Assembly: GCF_040581405.1 (NCBI RefSeq)
Contig: NZ_CP137157.1
Location: 2,664,001-2,728,000 of the forward strand
Length of the DNA stretch: 64,000 nt
Direction: 5' to 3'
Source of the DNA: Komagataeibacter sucrofermentans DSM 15973
GTDB lineage: Bacteria; Pseudomonadota; Alphaproteobacteria; Acetobacterales; Acetobacteraceae
Part shown: one piece after another, positions 1 through 9,264 of the stretch
Layout: each line of letters opens with the position of its first letter
Numbering within the stretch: position 1 is the stretch's first letter
Notes under the pieces: generated by a model
Told to the model about the DNA's origin: nothing
Seen by the model: the letters and a program-made list of their open reading frames with translations, nothing else
Databases searched by the model: none
Made by a program: the position numbers and the translations under genes

Positions 1-353
1 ATATGCGAGCGGAAGGTCACCCCGTCGGGGTCGAGCTTGCGCAGCGGGCCGAGCGACATGACCTGAAACCCGCCCGAATCGGTCAGGATCGGCCCCGGCC
101 AGTCCATGAAGCGGTGCAGGCCACCGAGTTCGCGCACCCGCTCGGCGCCCGGGCGGAGCATGAGGTGGTAGGTATTGCCCAAAACGATGCCCGCACCCGT
201 TGAGCGCACGCTGTCCATCGTCATGGCCTTGACCGTGCCCACCGTGCCCACGGGCATGAAGGTGGGCGTGGCAACCGTGCCATGCGCGGTATCAAGCCAG
301 CCCGCGCGGGCGTGGCCGCAGCGCGCTTCGGGCCGCCAGCTAAAGGTGGTCAT
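1..353 (-). CDS. tgt: Queuine tRNA-ribosyltransferase, C-terminal part beyond window edge
   Basis: This enzyme exchanges guanine-34 for the queuine precursor preQ1 in GUN anticodons, the step before QueA acts. About 117 N-terminal residues are visible, starting [18 protein letters not shown]. Family motifs are clear: [25 protein letters not shown] and [11 protein letters not shown], the last of which carries the Asp that acts as general acid/base in characterised TGTs. The start ATG (353-351) overlaps the queA stop by four bases, so the two are translationally coupled. The zinc site and nucleophilic Asp lie outside the window. Confidence 0.95.
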   Translation of the reverse strand, partial: MTTFSWRPEARCGHARAGWLDTAHGTVATPTFMPVGTVGTVKAMTMDSVRSTGAGIVLGNTYHLMLRPGAERVRELGGLHRFMDWPGPILTDSGGFQVMSLGPLRKLDPDGVTFRSH

Positions 354-1408
354 GGCACGTCTCCTTCGGTGCGGTGCAGCAGGCAGGCATCGCCATAGGA
401 ATAGAAGCGGTAGCCACTGGCGATGGCATGGGCATAGGCCGCCTGCATGCGGTGATAGCCGCCAAAGGCGCAGACCAGCATGAACAGGGTCGAGCGCGGC
501 AGGTGGAAATTGGTCAGCAGCATGTCCACCGCGCGGAAGCGGTAGCCGGGTTTGATGAAGATGGCCGTCTCGCCATGGAAGGGATGGACGATGCCGTTCT
601 CGTCCGTCGCACTTTCAAGCAGGCGCAGCGAAGTGGTGCCCACGGCCACGATCCGCCCGCCTGCCGCGCGCGCGGCGTTGATGCGCTGAGCCGCGTGGGG
701 GGAGATGGTGCCGCGCTCGGCATGCATGCGGTGGGCGGAAATCTGGTCGCTGCGCATGGGCAGGAAGGTGCCCGCGCCCACATGCAGGGTCAGCGTCTGG
801 CGGATGACGCCTGCCTTATCGAGTGCCGCCAGCAGGTCCGGCGTAAAGTGCAGCCCCGCCGTGGGGGCGGCCACGGCACCGCGATGCTGGGCGAAGATGG
901 TGCTGTAGTCCTTGCGGTCTTCCTCGGTCGGGCCATCGGGGCGGGCAATATAGGGCGGCAGGGCCAGCTTGCCCGCATCGTGCAGGAACTGATCGAAGGC
1001 TGCCCCCTCGGCGCTGAAGCGCAGGGTCACGTCGCCCGCATCGCCCCGGCTGATGACCTCCGCCGTGACCGTGCTGCGGCCAAAGGTGAGCGTGTCACCC
1101 GGCCGCAGGCGGCGGGCGTTGCGGGCCAGCACGTGCCATGAGCCATCGGGCAGGATGCGGTCGAGTGTTATGCCGATCTTCGCCTCGCCGCGCATGGCCG
1201 CAAGCTGGGCAGGAATCACCGCCGTATCATTGGCCACCAGAATGTCGCCTGCCCGCAGGCAGCCAGGCAGGTCGCGCACGTGGCGGTCGATGAAGGGGCC
1301 TGCCTGAGGCACATCGAGCAGGCGCGCGCTGTCACGCGGGCGGGCCGGGTGGTCGGCAATGCTCGTGGGCGGGAGGGTGAAATCGAAATCAGAAACCAGA
1401 TCCGTCAT
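350..1408 (-). CDS. queA: S-adenosylmethionine:tRNA ribosyltransferase-isomerase
   Basis: QueA transfers and rearranges the ribosyl group of SAM onto preQ1 at tRNA position 34 to give epoxyqueuosine. The 352-residue product has the normal family length. Recognisable blocks are [20 protein letters not shown] near the N-terminus, [14 protein letters not shown] and [12 protein letters not shown] in the middle, and [19 protein letters not shown] near the C-terminus. I start at [10 protein letters not shown] because the family begins there; the frame stays open 24 codons further upstream. It forms an operon with tgt through a 4-base overlap. Confidence 0.96.
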   Translation of the reverse strand: MTDLVSDFDFTLPPTSIADHPARPRDSARLLDVPQAGPFIDRHVRDLPGCLRAGDILVANDTAVIPAQLAAMRGEAKIGITLDRILPDGSWHVLARNARRLRPGDTLTFGRSTVTAEVISRGDAGDVTLRFSAEGAAFDQFLHDAGKLALPPYIARPDGPTEEDRKDYSTIFAQHRGAVAAPTAGLHFTPDLLAALDKAGVIRQTLTLHVGAGTFLPMRSDQISAHRMHAERGTISPHAAQRINAARAAGGRIVAVGTTSLRLLESATDENGIVHPFHGETAIFIKPGYRFRAVDMLLTNFHLPRSTLFMLVCAFGGYHRMQAAYAHAIASGYRFYSYGDACLLHRTEGDVP

Positions 1409-1487
1409 GCGGCACCCTTTACGGAATCCGCACCCCGGTTGCCAGCACGAACTCTCATGGCCCGTGCAGGGAGCCTGCAAGGCATAA

Positions 1488-1571
1488 GAAAGTTTTTGGT
1501 GAAGCTTTTTTCAAAAAGCGTCGTTCAACGCCGCCTTTTTGAAAAAAGGTGGCACCCAAAAACTTTTATTC
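1488..1571 (+). repeat. Dispersed nested-palindrome intergenic repeat, copy A
   Basis: This is the first of eight related copies in the window. The consensus is about 85 bp. Its ends form an inverted repeat (AAAAGTTTTTGGTG and CACCCAAAAACTTTT). Between them lie two smaller hairpins: a GAAGC(T)n/(A)nGCTTC arm and a GCCGCCTTTTT/AAAAAGGCGGC arm. Copy A is unusual in lying between two divergent genes (queA and the small 1723 gene) rather than downstream of them. The rest of 1409-1722 shows nothing else recognisable. Confidence 0.85.
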
Positions 1572-1722
1572 CTTTTTCCACTACGCTTCCTGCGGCTGCT
1601 GCATGGCGGCGTTGGACAGACGCAGCCGGGAAAGCCACAATGCGGCAGCGATTCCCACACGGGAATGTTCCCCGCCCGCACCCGGCGCAGCCGGATGCCG
1701 CGAATTTTATGGAGTTATGTTC

Positions 1723-1950
1723 ATGTCCTACGCCGCCCTTGATGCCGTCCGCATTGCCCGCGCCTGCAAGACCGCGCTGCATGTGCTCGAAACGGTGGAA
1801 GAAAAGGACCGCAGCGAGGCCCACCAGCGCAAGACCATCTTGATCCAGCGCATCGAGGCCCTGGCCCGCGCCGCCGCCGAGAGCAAGAACAACGATCAGG
1901 TCATTACCCTGACCTCGGAAGAATTCTGGCTCATCAGCCAGAACTGGTAA
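1723..1950 (+). CDS. Small uncharacterised protein (75 aa)
   Basis: The product is a 75-residue hydrophilic, probably all-helical protein (MSYAALDAVRIARACKTA..., ending EEFWLISQNW) with no signal peptide or membrane segment. I prefer the ATG at 1723 because GGAG at 1711-1714 lies eight bases upstream; the ATG at 1717 is only two bases away. The same frame is open far upstream through repeat A, which I regard as non-coding. I do not recognise a family. It stands alone, 63 bp before the PEBP gene. Confidence 0.7.
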   Translation: MSYAALDAVRIARACKTALHVLETVEEKDRSEAHQRKTILIQRIEALARAAAESKNNDQVITLTSEEFWLISQNW

Positions 1951-2013
1951 TTCCAGGCGCCTTTACCCTCCCCCTATTCGCGCCACTCACGGCACGAAAA
2001 GCAGGAAACACGC

Positions 2014-2508
2014 ATGACGTTTACACTGACCAGCCGCTCCTTCAAGGATGGCGACCGCCTGCCTGAAGCACAGGTGTTCGAGGGCATGGGCTATTGCGGC
2101 GGCAACATCTCGCCGCCGCTGGCATGGCAGGACCCGCCTGCTGGCACCAAGAGCTTCGCCATTACGATGTACGACCCCGATGCCCCCACCGGCTCGGGCT
2201 GGTGGCACTGGGTTGTCATCAACATCCCCGCTGATGTGACGTCGCTGCCCGCAGGCGCTGGCTCGGGCGACAACAACCTGCCCGAACATGCCGAGATGAC
2301 CCGCACCGATTTTGGCGGCAACGTGTATGGCGGCGCCGCCCCCCCGCCGGGGCCGGAGCATCACTACATCTTCACCATCCACGCGCTCGACATTGCGCAG
2401 ATCGAACTGCCGAGCGATGCCTCGGGGGCGATGGTGGGGTTCGTGATCAACCAGCACAGCCTGGGCTCTGCCAGGCTGACTGCCGTTTATGGCAAGAAGC
2501 CTAAATAA
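2014..2508 (+). CDS. YbhB/YbcL-family (PEBP / Raf kinase inhibitor-like) protein
   Basis: The 164-residue cytoplasmic protein has the compact phosphatidylethanolamine-binding-protein fold of the bacterial YbhB/YbcL branch. The ligand-pocket signatures are present: MYDPDAPTGSGWWHWV at about residues 50-65 and the GPEHHYIFTIHALD segment at about 112-125. No leader peptide is seen, unlike periplasmic YbcL. Its biochemical role is unknown. It ends immediately before repeat copy B, which separates it from the convergent VOC gene. Confidence 0.93.
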   Translation: MTFTLTSRSFKDGDRLPEAQVFEGMGYCGGNISPPLAWQDPPAGTKSFAITMYDPDAPTGSGWWHWVVINIPADVTSLPAGAGSGDNNLPEHAEMTRTDFGGNVYGGAAPPPGPEHHYIFTIHALDIAQIELPSDASGAMVGFVINQHSLGSARLTAVYGKKPK

Positions 2509-2510
2509 GA

Positions 2511-2591
2511 AAAGTTCTGGGTGAAGCTTTTTGAAAAAAGCTTCGAAAAAATGCCGCCTTTTTGAAAAAAGGCGGCACCCGGCAACTTTTA
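2511..2591 (+). repeat. Dispersed intergenic repeat, copy B
   Basis: This is a near-consensus copy with both internal hairpins intact, including GAAGC/GCTTC and GCCGCC(T)5/(A)6GGCGGC. It lies exactly between the 3' ends of the convergent PEBP and VOC genes, consistent with a two-way terminator. Confidence 0.85.
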
Positions 2592-2598
2592 TCCGATA

Positions 2599-2991
2599 CT
2601 ACCCCTGATACGAGGCGATCTCGATCAGGTTGCCATCCGGGTCATGGCAGTAGACCGATGTGACCGGCCCAAGCGCGCCAAGGCGGGCCACTGGCCCCTC
2701 GGTCACGCGCACGCCGCATTTTTCCAGATGTTCAATCACATCCACGCTGTTGAGCGCGGTGGTGAAGCACAGGTCATTGGTGCCGGGCAGCGCATCTTCC
2801 GCCGTGACCCAGCCCTCGGCCCCGTGGGGGCGGAGGTTGATCTTCTGGCCGCCGAATTTCAGCGCCGTGCGGTTGTTGCGCCCGTATTCCTCGCGCTCCA
2901 TGCCCAGCACGCGCTGGTACCACGAGGCCGAGACCTCAAGATCCCGCACACTCACCACAAGGTGGTCAAGACGATCGACGGTAAAACGCAT
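2599..2991 (-). CDS. VOC-superfamily (glyoxalase-like) protein
   Basis: The 130-residue protein consists of one vicinal-oxygen-chelate module pair. LDHLVVSVRDLEVSASWYQ at the N-terminus and SVYCHDPDGNLIEIASYQ at the C-terminus carry the usual His and Glu metal-ligand positions. The sequence resembles the small VOC virulence-protein/STM3117-type group rather than glyoxalase I itself. Substrate and metal are unknown. It stands alone, 63 bp downstream of the fumarase start-side neighbour's stop, on the same strand. Confidence 0.9.
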   Translation of the reverse strand: MRFTVDRLDHLVVSVRDLEVSASWYQRVLGMEREEYGRNNRTALKFGGQKINLRPHGAEGWVTAEDALPGTNDLCFTTALNSVDVIEHLEKCGVRVTEGPVARLGALGPVTSVYCHDPDGNLIEIASYQG

Positions 2992-3054
2992 GGCGCTCCC
3001 TAACCTTCGGTTGTCCGGCCCGACGGGCAGGCCGGACGCCCCAGAAGGGGACGT

Positions 3055-4707
3055 TCAGCCGGTCAGGCCATCATAAAAATCATTACCCTTGTCGTCGATC
3101 ACGATAAAGGCCGGAAAATTCTCGACCTCGATCTTCCACACCGCTTCCATGCCCAGTTCAGGGTATTCCAGCACCTCGACCTTGCGGATGCAGTCCTGCG
3201 CAAGGCGGGCTGCGGGGCCACCGACGGAGCCGAGATAGAAGCCGCCATATTCCTGGCACGCATTGCGCACGACCTTCGAGCGGTTGCCCTTGGCCAGCAT
3301 GATGTAGGAGCCGCCTGCCTTCTGCAGCATGGCCACATAGCTGTCCATGCGGCCTGCCGTGGTGGGGCCGAACGCGCCGGTGGGCATGCCCTCGGGCGTC
3401 TTGGCGGGGCCAGCGTAATAGACGGGGTGATCCTTGAGGTACTGCGGCAGGCCCTCGCCCTTTTCCAGCCGTTCGCGGAACTTGGCATGCGCGATGTCAC
3501 GCGCCACCACCATCGTGCCGGTCAGCGAGAGGCGCGTGCGCACGGGGTACTGCGAGAGCTTGCGGCGGATCTCGTCCATCGGCTGGTTGAGGTCGATCTG
3601 CACCGCCTCGCCCTCGAGGTCGTCATCCGTGGTCTCGGGCAGGAAGCGGGCGGGGTCGGCCTCAAGCTGCTCGAGGAACACGCCATCACCCGTGATGCGC
3701 GCCTTGACCTGCCGGTCAGCCGAACACGACACCCCGATTCCCACCGGCAGCGACGCGCCATGGCGCGGCAGGCGCACCACGCGCACGTCGTGGCAGAAAT
3801 ACTTGCCGCCAAACTGCGCGCCAATGCCGAGGCGCTGGGTGAGCTTGTGGATTTCCGCTTCCATCTCAAGATCACGGAAGGCATGGCCATGCACGCTGCC
3901 CTCGGTGGGCAGGCTGTCGAGCCAGCGGGTGGAGGCGAGCTTGACGGTCTCGAGATTCTGCTCGGCGGACATGCCGCCAATCACGACCGCAAGGTGGTAA
4001 GGCGGGCAGGCCGACGTGCCGAGCGTGCGGATCTTGCCGTCCAGCCATTTCAGCAGGTTTTCCTTGTTCGAAAGGAGTGCCCGCGTCTCCTGGAACAGGA
4101 AGGTCTTGTTGGCCGAGCCGCCACCCTTGGCGATGAACATGAGGTCCATCTGCTCGGCATGGTAGTCGCCCGGCGTGGCCGAGATATGGAACTGCACCGG
4201 CAGGTTGGTGCCGGTGTTCACTTCCTCGAACATGGAGACCGGGGCCATCTGCGAATAGCGCAGCGCCGTGCCGGTATAGGTATCATACACCCCGCGCGAG
4301 AAGGCTTCCTCCTCATTGCCGTCCACCCACACGCGCTGGCCCTTCTTGCCATACACGATGGCCGTGCCGGTATCCTGGCACATGGGCAGCACGCCGCCGG
4401 CTGCGATGCAGGCGTTCTTGAGCAGGTCCATCGCCACGAAGCGGTCGTTCTCCGACGCCTCGGGGTCTTTCAGGATCTTGGCCAGTTGCGCCAGATGGCC
4501 CGGCCGCAGCAGGTGCGCCACGTCATTGAAGGCGCGGGCTGCAAGTGCCGTCAGCGCCTCGGGGCGGATATGGACCACCGTGCGGCCCGCAAGGACCGAG
4601 GTGGTGATTCCCTCGATCTCAAGCTTCTTCCACGGCGTGTCATCATCGTGCAACGGAAAGAGCGGGCCATACACGAATGGCTTGCGCGCGGGTGCGGATA
4701 CGTTCAA
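3055..4707 (-). CDS. fumA: Class I (iron-sulfur) fumarate hydratase
   Basis: The enzyme interconverts fumarate and malate in the TCA cycle using an oxygen-sensitive 4Fe-4S cluster. Its 550 residues match single-chain FumA/FumB. N-terminal alpha-domain motifs include [18 protein letters not shown], which holds one cluster Cys at about residue 114. A second Cys sits in [15 protein letters not shown], and a third in [12 protein letters not shown]. The beta domain holds [15 protein letters not shown], typical of the C-terminal fumarase module. The start [15 protein letters not shown] is preceded by AGGAGAG. It appears monocistronic. Confidence 0.97.
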   Translation of the reverse strand: MNVSAPARKPFVYGPLFPLHDDDTPWKKLEIEGITTSVLAGRTVVHIRPEALTALAARAFNDVAHLLRPGHLAQLAKILKDPEASENDRFVAMDLLKNACIAAGGVLPMCQDTGTAIVYGKKGQRVWVDGNEEEAFSRGVYDTYTGTALRYSQMAPVSMFEEVNTGTNLPVQFHISATPGDYHAEQMDLMFIAKGGGSANKTFLFQETRALLSNKENLLKWLDGKIRTLGTSACPPYHLAVVIGGMSAEQNLETVKLASTRWLDSLPTEGSVHGHAFRDLEMEAEIHKLTQRLGIGAQFGGKYFCHDVRVVRLPRHGASLPVGIGVSCSADRQVKARITGDGVFLEQLEADPARFLPETTDDDLEGEAVQIDLNQPMDEIRRKLSQYPVRTRLSLTGTMVVARDIAHAKFRERLEKGEGLPQYLKDHPVYYAGPAKTPEGMPTGAFGPTTAGRMDSYVAMLQKAGGSYIMLAKGNRSKVVRNACQEYGGFYLGSVGGPAARLAQDCIRKVEVLEYPELGMEAVWKIEVENFPAFIVIDDKGNDFYDGLTG

Positions 4708-4811
4708 CGGACACTCTCCTCTGCCTTTTCCCCCGGATTGGTTCCAGGTGGCGGCGTTGTCGAATCAGGGCGCGTCCGGTGCATCCGGCGCACCCGGATG
4801 GTTGATGTGGC

Positions 4812-5393
4812 TCAGCCCGGCCCGCCCGGCCCACGCTTGCGGAAGGCGGCAAGGCTTACGACCTGCGAGCCTTCTTCGCCCTTGTCCTGCTCGCCTTCCT
4901 CCGCCGCGGGTGCCGCCACCTGCACGGCGGCGGCGGGCTGTACCGGCACCACGTTCTCGCCCTCGGGCGCCGCAGCCACGGGTGGCTGCTCGGGCACGCT
5001 GAAGCGCAGGGCAAGGCGGATATGCGGATCGGCGAAGGCAGAGATGGCGGCCACCGGAATCACCAGCGTGGAGGGAATGCCGCCAAACGACAGCCCGACC
5101 GAGACAATCTGGCGCGCACGGTCCACCTTGAGATCCCAGAACTGGTGCTGGAGCACGATCGTGATCTCGTGGGGGTACTGCGCACGCAGGCGATCGGGTA
5201 TTTCAACGCCCGGCCAGTCGGTCCTGAATGTCAGGTAGAAATGATGATCGCCGGGCAGGCCATGGGCTGCGGCGTAATCAAGCGCGCGCAGCATGACATG
5301 GCGGTATGAATCCTCGATCCAGGAGTCATAGGGCATGAGGCTGTCGGGGATGGCGGCGTCAAAACCGTTTTCCTCGTCGTGATCATCGGACAT
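4812..5393 (-). CDS. sspB: SspB, ClpXP adaptor protein
   Basis: The 193-residue protein is an alpha-proteobacterial SspB. SspB tethers ssrA-tagged proteins to ClpXP for degradation. The N-terminal two thirds (SLMPYDSWIEDSYRHVMLRA through FGGIPSTLVIPVAAISAFAD) form the substrate-binding domain. After residue 125 comes a long flexible Ala/Pro/Glu linker, then a C-terminal VVSLAAFRKRG tail that would be the ClpX-docking motif. Its neighbour across a short gap is ssrA, the gene for the tag that SspB recognises, which fits functionally. Confidence 0.93.
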   Translation of the reverse strand: MSDDHDEENGFDAAIPDSLMPYDSWIEDSYRHVMLRALDYAAAHGLPGDHHFYLTFRTDWPGVEIPDRLRAQYPHEITIVLQHQFWDLKVDRARQIVSVGLSFGGIPSTLVIPVAAISAFADPHIRLALRFSVPEQPPVAAAPEGENVVPVQPAAAVQVAAPAAEEGEQDKGEEGSQVVSLAAFRKRGPGGPG

Positions 5394-5583
5394 TTCGGAC
5401 TTCTCCGTACATCCGCCCGGGTGATCCTGACCCGGAACGGATTTTTGCAGACATGCGGGTTCGGACCACGCCGTGCCACAGCATCAAGCTGTGCGTCAAA
5501 CTTCAGGGCATGGCAAGACACGGGCGCGCGGCATCCCTTCACGAAGCGGATACCGCACCATCAACCTAACATGAGCACAAGAA

Positions 5584-5620
5584 AAAGTGGGAGGGCTTCT
5601 GTTGCCCGGTGCCCTCCCGA
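5584..5620 (-). terminator. Rho-independent terminator of ssrA
   Basis: On the minus strand GGGAGGGC and GCCCTCCC form an eight-pair stem around a short loop. It is followed by ACTTTTTC. It lies directly after the tmRNA coding piece and may also form its 3' end. Confidence 0.75.
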
Positions 5621-5840
5621 ACCGCGCTTATCGCTTATGCAGCGACAGCGAGCACCTCTGAGTTATCGTTGGCACTTGTGATTTAGCCCGATAACGGTGG
5701 TACAATGCCGGGCAAAAGGCGGGTCTTTACCATGCGTGTCGAGCCTGTTTCGTCCCCATATCCCCCGCTTTGGGGGGAAACTGGTGGAGACGCCGGGTAC
5801 CGCCCCCGGGTCCACAACACTTATTCCACGCGCCGTTTAT
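5585..5840 (-). ncRNA. ssrA: Transfer-messenger RNA, circularly permuted two-piece form
   Basis: tmRNA rescues stalled ribosomes and adds a degradation tag. On the minus strand the acceptor piece comes first, ending in CCA at 5782. A T-arm CCGGG-GGCGGTA-CCCGG and the acceptor strand CGTCTCC are visible. After a short intervening hairpin the coding piece begins at 5757 with GGGGACGAAACAGG. GGGGACG pairs with CGTCTCC over all seven positions, including one G-U. The tag frame (5673-5635) reads ANDNSEVLAVAA then TAA. The 5' limit of the acceptor piece (about 5840) is approximate. A terminator hairpin closes the gene. Confidence 0.93.
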
Positions 5841-6025
5841 CGCCATAGCCAAGGGGCAAGCCCCTCCTGCACTTTCCAACATAGGTGTTCACCGTGCATC
5901 TGGCAAGAGGAGGATGCACGCCGCAACGGCCAAAACGGCTGGCCCCCGCCCGGCCCATACGCCATGATGCCGCCGCGATGACGGCATAGGAAAACGCCCC
6001 TAGGACAGGCCTGCAAGGATATGGT

Positions 6026-7030
6026 ATGGCCCGCGTCCTTGTGGTGATGCATATGAGCGAGGCGGTAGGACACATGTTTTCCAGCGAGCAGAAATCGGCA
6101 ATCGAGGCAGCCCGCGCCGGATGGGCCCAGACCCGCCGCCTTGTCGTGCCCGCGGTGGAAGACGTGCTGTATTCCCCCATCCCCGTGCTCGGGACCGGCT
6201 TCGTGCGCGCGGTGGACTACATGGGCGGCGATAGCGGCATCGTGCAGGGGGCCCGCGTCTCCTACGGCAAGGGCACGCGCAGCACATCCGATGACCGGGG
6301 CCTGATCCGCTACCTCATGCGCCACCGCCACACCAGCCCGTTCGAGCTGGCCGTGATCAAGCTGCATGTGCGCGCGCCCATCTTCGTAACCCGCCAGTGG
6401 TTCCGCCACCGCACCGCCAGCATCAATGAGTACTCGGCGCGCTATTCGGTGCTGGAGAAGGAATTCTATTTCCCCCGCCCCGAGGATATCGCCGCCCAGT
6501 CCACCAACAACAAGCAGGGCCGCGCCGATGCCCTGCCCCCCGAGCAGGCGCAGCAGGTGCTCGACATCCTGCGTGATGATGCCTCACGCTGCTACGATCA
6601 CTATCTCGACCTGCTCAACGAGGATGAAAACGGCGAAAAGCGCGACCCCTCGCGCCCCGCCATCGCCCGGGAGCTTGCGCGCATGAACCTGCCGGTCAAC
6701 ATCATGACGCAGTTCTACTGGCAGATTAACCTGTGGAACCTGCTGCACTTCCTGCGGCTGCGCGCCGACAGCCACGCCCAGTACGAAATCCGCGCCTATG
6801 CCGACGCCATCCTGCAGATCGTGGAAAAATGGGCACCGCTGACCTATGAGGCCTTTACCGATTACATGCGCGATGCCGTGCTGCTGTCCGGCCCGGCACT
6901 GCGCGTGCTGCGCGCGGCCATGGGCGGGCAGAACATCGACCCCGCAACCCACGGGCTGAGCAAACGCGAAGCGCGCGAACTTGCCGAGATGTTCCCCGAA
7001 ATCGCGCCCCGGCTGACCCGCCAGGGCTGA
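6026..7030 (+). CDS. thyX: Flavin-dependent thymidylate synthase
   Basis: ThyX makes dTMP from dUMP using FAD, methylenetetrahydrofolate and NADPH. The signature RHRTASINEYSARY at about residues 132-145 contains the RHRX7S motif. RQWFRHR just precedes it, and LPVNIMTQFYWQINLWNLLHF holds the C-terminal substrate-binding segment. I give the start with the best ribosome-binding site (AAGGA, six bases upstream, 334 aa). A downstream ATG at 6074 (AGGA only three bases away, 318 aa) would begin MFSSEQKSAIEAARAG and may be the real one. It is divergent from ssrA. Confidence 0.95.
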   Translation: MARVLVVMHMSEAVGHMFSSEQKSAIEAARAGWAQTRRLVVPAVEDVLYSPIPVLGTGFVRAVDYMGGDSGIVQGARVSYGKGTRSTSDDRGLIRYLMRHRHTSPFELAVIKLHVRAPIFVTRQWFRHRTASINEYSARYSVLEKEFYFPRPEDIAAQSTNNKQGRADALPPEQAQQVLDILRDDASRCYDHYLDLLNEDENGEKRDPSRPAIARELARMNLPVNIMTQFYWQINLWNLLHFLRLRADSHAQYEIRAYADAILQIVEKWAPLTYEAFTDYMRDAVLLSGPALRVLRAAMGGQNIDPATHGLSKREARELAEMFPEIAPRLTRQG

Positions 7031-7365
7031 CCTGCGCGTTCAACAAAGCGTGATCTTGTGCCACCGCCCCGCTGCGGTGGCGTTGGGATGATGTGGATTT
7101 TACGTCACACCCAACGCGGCAATTCTGCCAGCATCCCCCGCCGCCAGGCCAGTCCGGGCCGGGTTCAGCCCCATGTGCATCCTGCAGGGCAGCCACAATC
7201 TTCCTTCATCAGCGGGCTAGCGGATTGCACAACAGCCATCCCATGCTAGAGAGTGACGCGAGAAAGGGGCGGTATCGCCCGGTTCAGGATTCTTGCAAAC
7301 ACATTGGGCCACCCCGCCATGCCAGCATGACGGTGACGCAAAGACAGAGGGAAGCGGAAACGAGT

Positions 7366-8184
7366 ATGCGCGCAGAGACAGGATCGAATTCTTGGTCGTC
7401 CCGCCCGTTCCCGTCCCCGCGTCGTCCGGCGCTGCGCGTCGTGGGGGTGATGCTGGGTATGCTGGGGCTTGCCTCATGTGCGGCCCCGCCGCCTACCGAC
7501 CCGGACGCCCTGGCTGAATACAAGGAAGCCAACGACCGCTACGAAAAGCTGAACCGCAAGGCCTTCGGCCTTACCATGTGGGCCAACAAATACACCCTGC
7601 GCCCGGTGGCCAAGGCCTATATCTGGGCCGTGCCGCGCCCGCTGCGCAATGCGTTTGGCGGCCTGTACCAGACCATGAACGAGCCGGTGGTGTTCTTTAA
7701 CGACGTGGGCGCGGGCAAGCCCCGCCGCGCGGGTGATGCCTTCGTGCGCTGGTGCATCAACATGACGGTCGGCATCGGCGGGCTGATCGATGTGGCGAAC
7801 TACGCAGGCTACAAGCACCATGACAACGATGCCGGCCTGACCCTGGCCACATGGGGCGTGGCCTCGGGGCCGTATCTGTTCCTGCCGGTGCTGGGTCCGT
7901 CCTCTTTCCGTGATGGCATCGGCTACGGCATCGATGTGGGCCTCTCGCCATGGAACTATGTGCCGCGTGGCTACGGGCTGCTGACCTTCAACTGGGCCTA
8001 TAACATCATGGGCACCATCAATGGCATGGCCACCAATGTCGATGCGCTTGACCAGGTGATGAAGGATTCGCTCGATCCCTACGCCACCATCCGCAGCGCC
8101 TACCAGCAGCAGCGCAAGGCCATTGCGGAAACCATCAAGAACGACCACCGGGCCACCGTGCCCGACTGGTACCACACAAAATAA
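7366..8184 (+). CDS. mlaA: MlaA/VacJ-family outer-membrane lipoprotein
   Basis: MlaA removes mislocalised phospholipid from the outer leaflet of the outer membrane and hands it to MlaC. The 272-residue product has a Lys/Arg-rich start, a hydrophobic stretch and the lipobox LASC, then an acidic-proline linker. The conserved core follows: NDRYEKLNRKAFGLTMWANKY, FFNDVGAGKPRRAGDAFVRW and GVASGPYLFLPVLGPSSFRDG. The start is uncertain; an in-frame ATG at 7327 is possible. It is followed 18 bp later by mlaC, so substrate handover partners are co-transcribed. Confidence 0.93.
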   Translation: MRAETGSNSWSSRPFPSPRRPALRVVGVMLGMLGLASCAAPPPTDPDALAEYKEANDRYEKLNRKAFGLTMWANKYTLRPVAKAYIWAVPRPLRNAFGGLYQTMNEPVVFFNDVGAGKPRRAGDAFVRWCINMTVGIGGLIDVANYAGYKHHDNDAGLTLATWGVASGPYLFLPVLGPSSFRDGIGYGIDVGLSPWNYVPRGYGLLTFNWAYNIMGTINGMATNVDALDQVMKDSLDPYATIRSAYQQQRKAIAETIKNDHRATVPDWYHTK

Positions 8185-8202
8185 CCAAAAAGGGACACAG
8201 CG

Positions 8203-8817
8203 ATGCAGAGATTCATCCCCCGTCGCCATGCACTGGCACTGCTGGCAGCCCTCGCCACCATGCCTGTTGCTTCAGCATGGGCGGTTGATGCCGGCGCGCA
8301 GGCCCGTTCCTTCGTCACCATGTTTGGCAGCAAACTTGTTGGCGTGGTCAACAGCGACATCTCGCTGGAAAAAAAGAAGCAGGGCATCCTGCCCCTGCTC
8401 GAACAGTATGTGGACGTTGACGCCATCGGTCGCTACTGCCTTGGCCGCTACTGGCGCACCGCCACCGCGGACCAGCAGGCCCGCTACCTCAAGCTGTTCC
8501 ATCAGGTGCTGGTCAACGCCATTACCGACAAGATTGGCGACTACCGTGGCGTGACCTTCGTGGTGGGCTCAAGCGCGCCCTCTGGCGATGACACGGCCGT
8601 GTCCACCGTCATCAACCGCCCCGGCCAGCCGGGCGCTGATACGCAGTGGATCATCAGCACCGCCAGCGGCAGCCCCAAGGTGGTGGACGTGGTGGGCGAA
8701 GGCGCAAGCCTGCGCCTGACCCAGCGGCAGGATTACGGCTCCTTCATCGCGCGCAATGGCGGCAACGTGGATGCGCTGCTGCGCGCGCTCGACAAGCAGA
8801 TCGCCAACCACCACTAA
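8203..8817 (+). CDS. mlaC: MlaC-type periplasmic phospholipid-binding protein
   Basis: The 204-residue protein starts with a Sec signal peptide (MQRFIPRRHALALLAALATM, cleavage likely after SAWA). The MlaC/Ttg2D domain follows, with GRYCLGRYWRTATADQQARY at about residues 78-97 and TQWIISTASGSPKVVDVVGEG near the C-terminus. It would ferry phospholipid between MlaA and the inner-membrane MlaFEDB transporter, none of which is in this window. A good terminator lies 25 bp downstream, so the unit is probably just mlaA-mlaC. Confidence 0.92.
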   Translation: MQRFIPRRHALALLAALATMPVASAWAVDAGAQARSFVTMFGSKLVGVVNSDISLEKKKQGILPLLEQYVDVDAIGRYCLGRYWRTATADQQARYLKLFHQVLVNAITDKIGDYRGVTFVVGSSAPSGDDTAVSTVINRPGQPGADTQWIISTASGSPKVVDVVGEGASLRLTQRQDYGSFIARNGGNVDALLRALDKQIANHH

Positions 8818-8841
8818 CGGCGCCCATAGCGGATATGTCAT

Positions 8842-8871
8842 AAAAAAGCCGGTTTCGTACAGGCTTTTTTA
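8842..8871 (+). terminator. Rho-independent terminator after mlaC
   Basis: AAAAAGCC and GGCTTTTTT form a stem around GGTTTCGTACA-type loop sequence and end in a T run, 25 bp after the mlaC stop. Between here and 9264 (about 390 bp) I see only falling GC content and no convincing gene. Confidence 0.8.
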
Positions 8872-9264
8872 ATGGCGATGAGCCCTGCTCTCCCGGCTGG
8901 AAAATGCCCCCGGCCGGGTGTGCAGCGGGGCTCAGAAAGGGGGCCTCCACAATGGTACGATGCATGAAGCCTGCTGCCCATGTTGCAGGGGATTTTCGGG
9001 TCAACATTTTTTGCGATAACGCGGAAAGTGTGCTCAAACCCCTCTCCATCGATTAACCCTATGCATATATTGTATCTTTAGCTTCATGAGATCAGACCAT
9101 TCATCGCCGCTGCCGGGATACCATGCCGTTCTGCCCTGGCAGCATAACGGGGCGATGCCTGAACAATTTATTCAATACAGCATGGCGCAACTCAATACAT
9201 GGCGTCTGCATTCATATAAAAGAGATTATTTTCATACAATAATCAGAAAAAAGAGAACGCAGAA

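Noticed and set aside
3427-5238. 603-codon open frame antisense to fumA and sspB
   Set aside because: It spans two well-supported genes on the other strand and has no recognisable domain; a GC-skew shadow.
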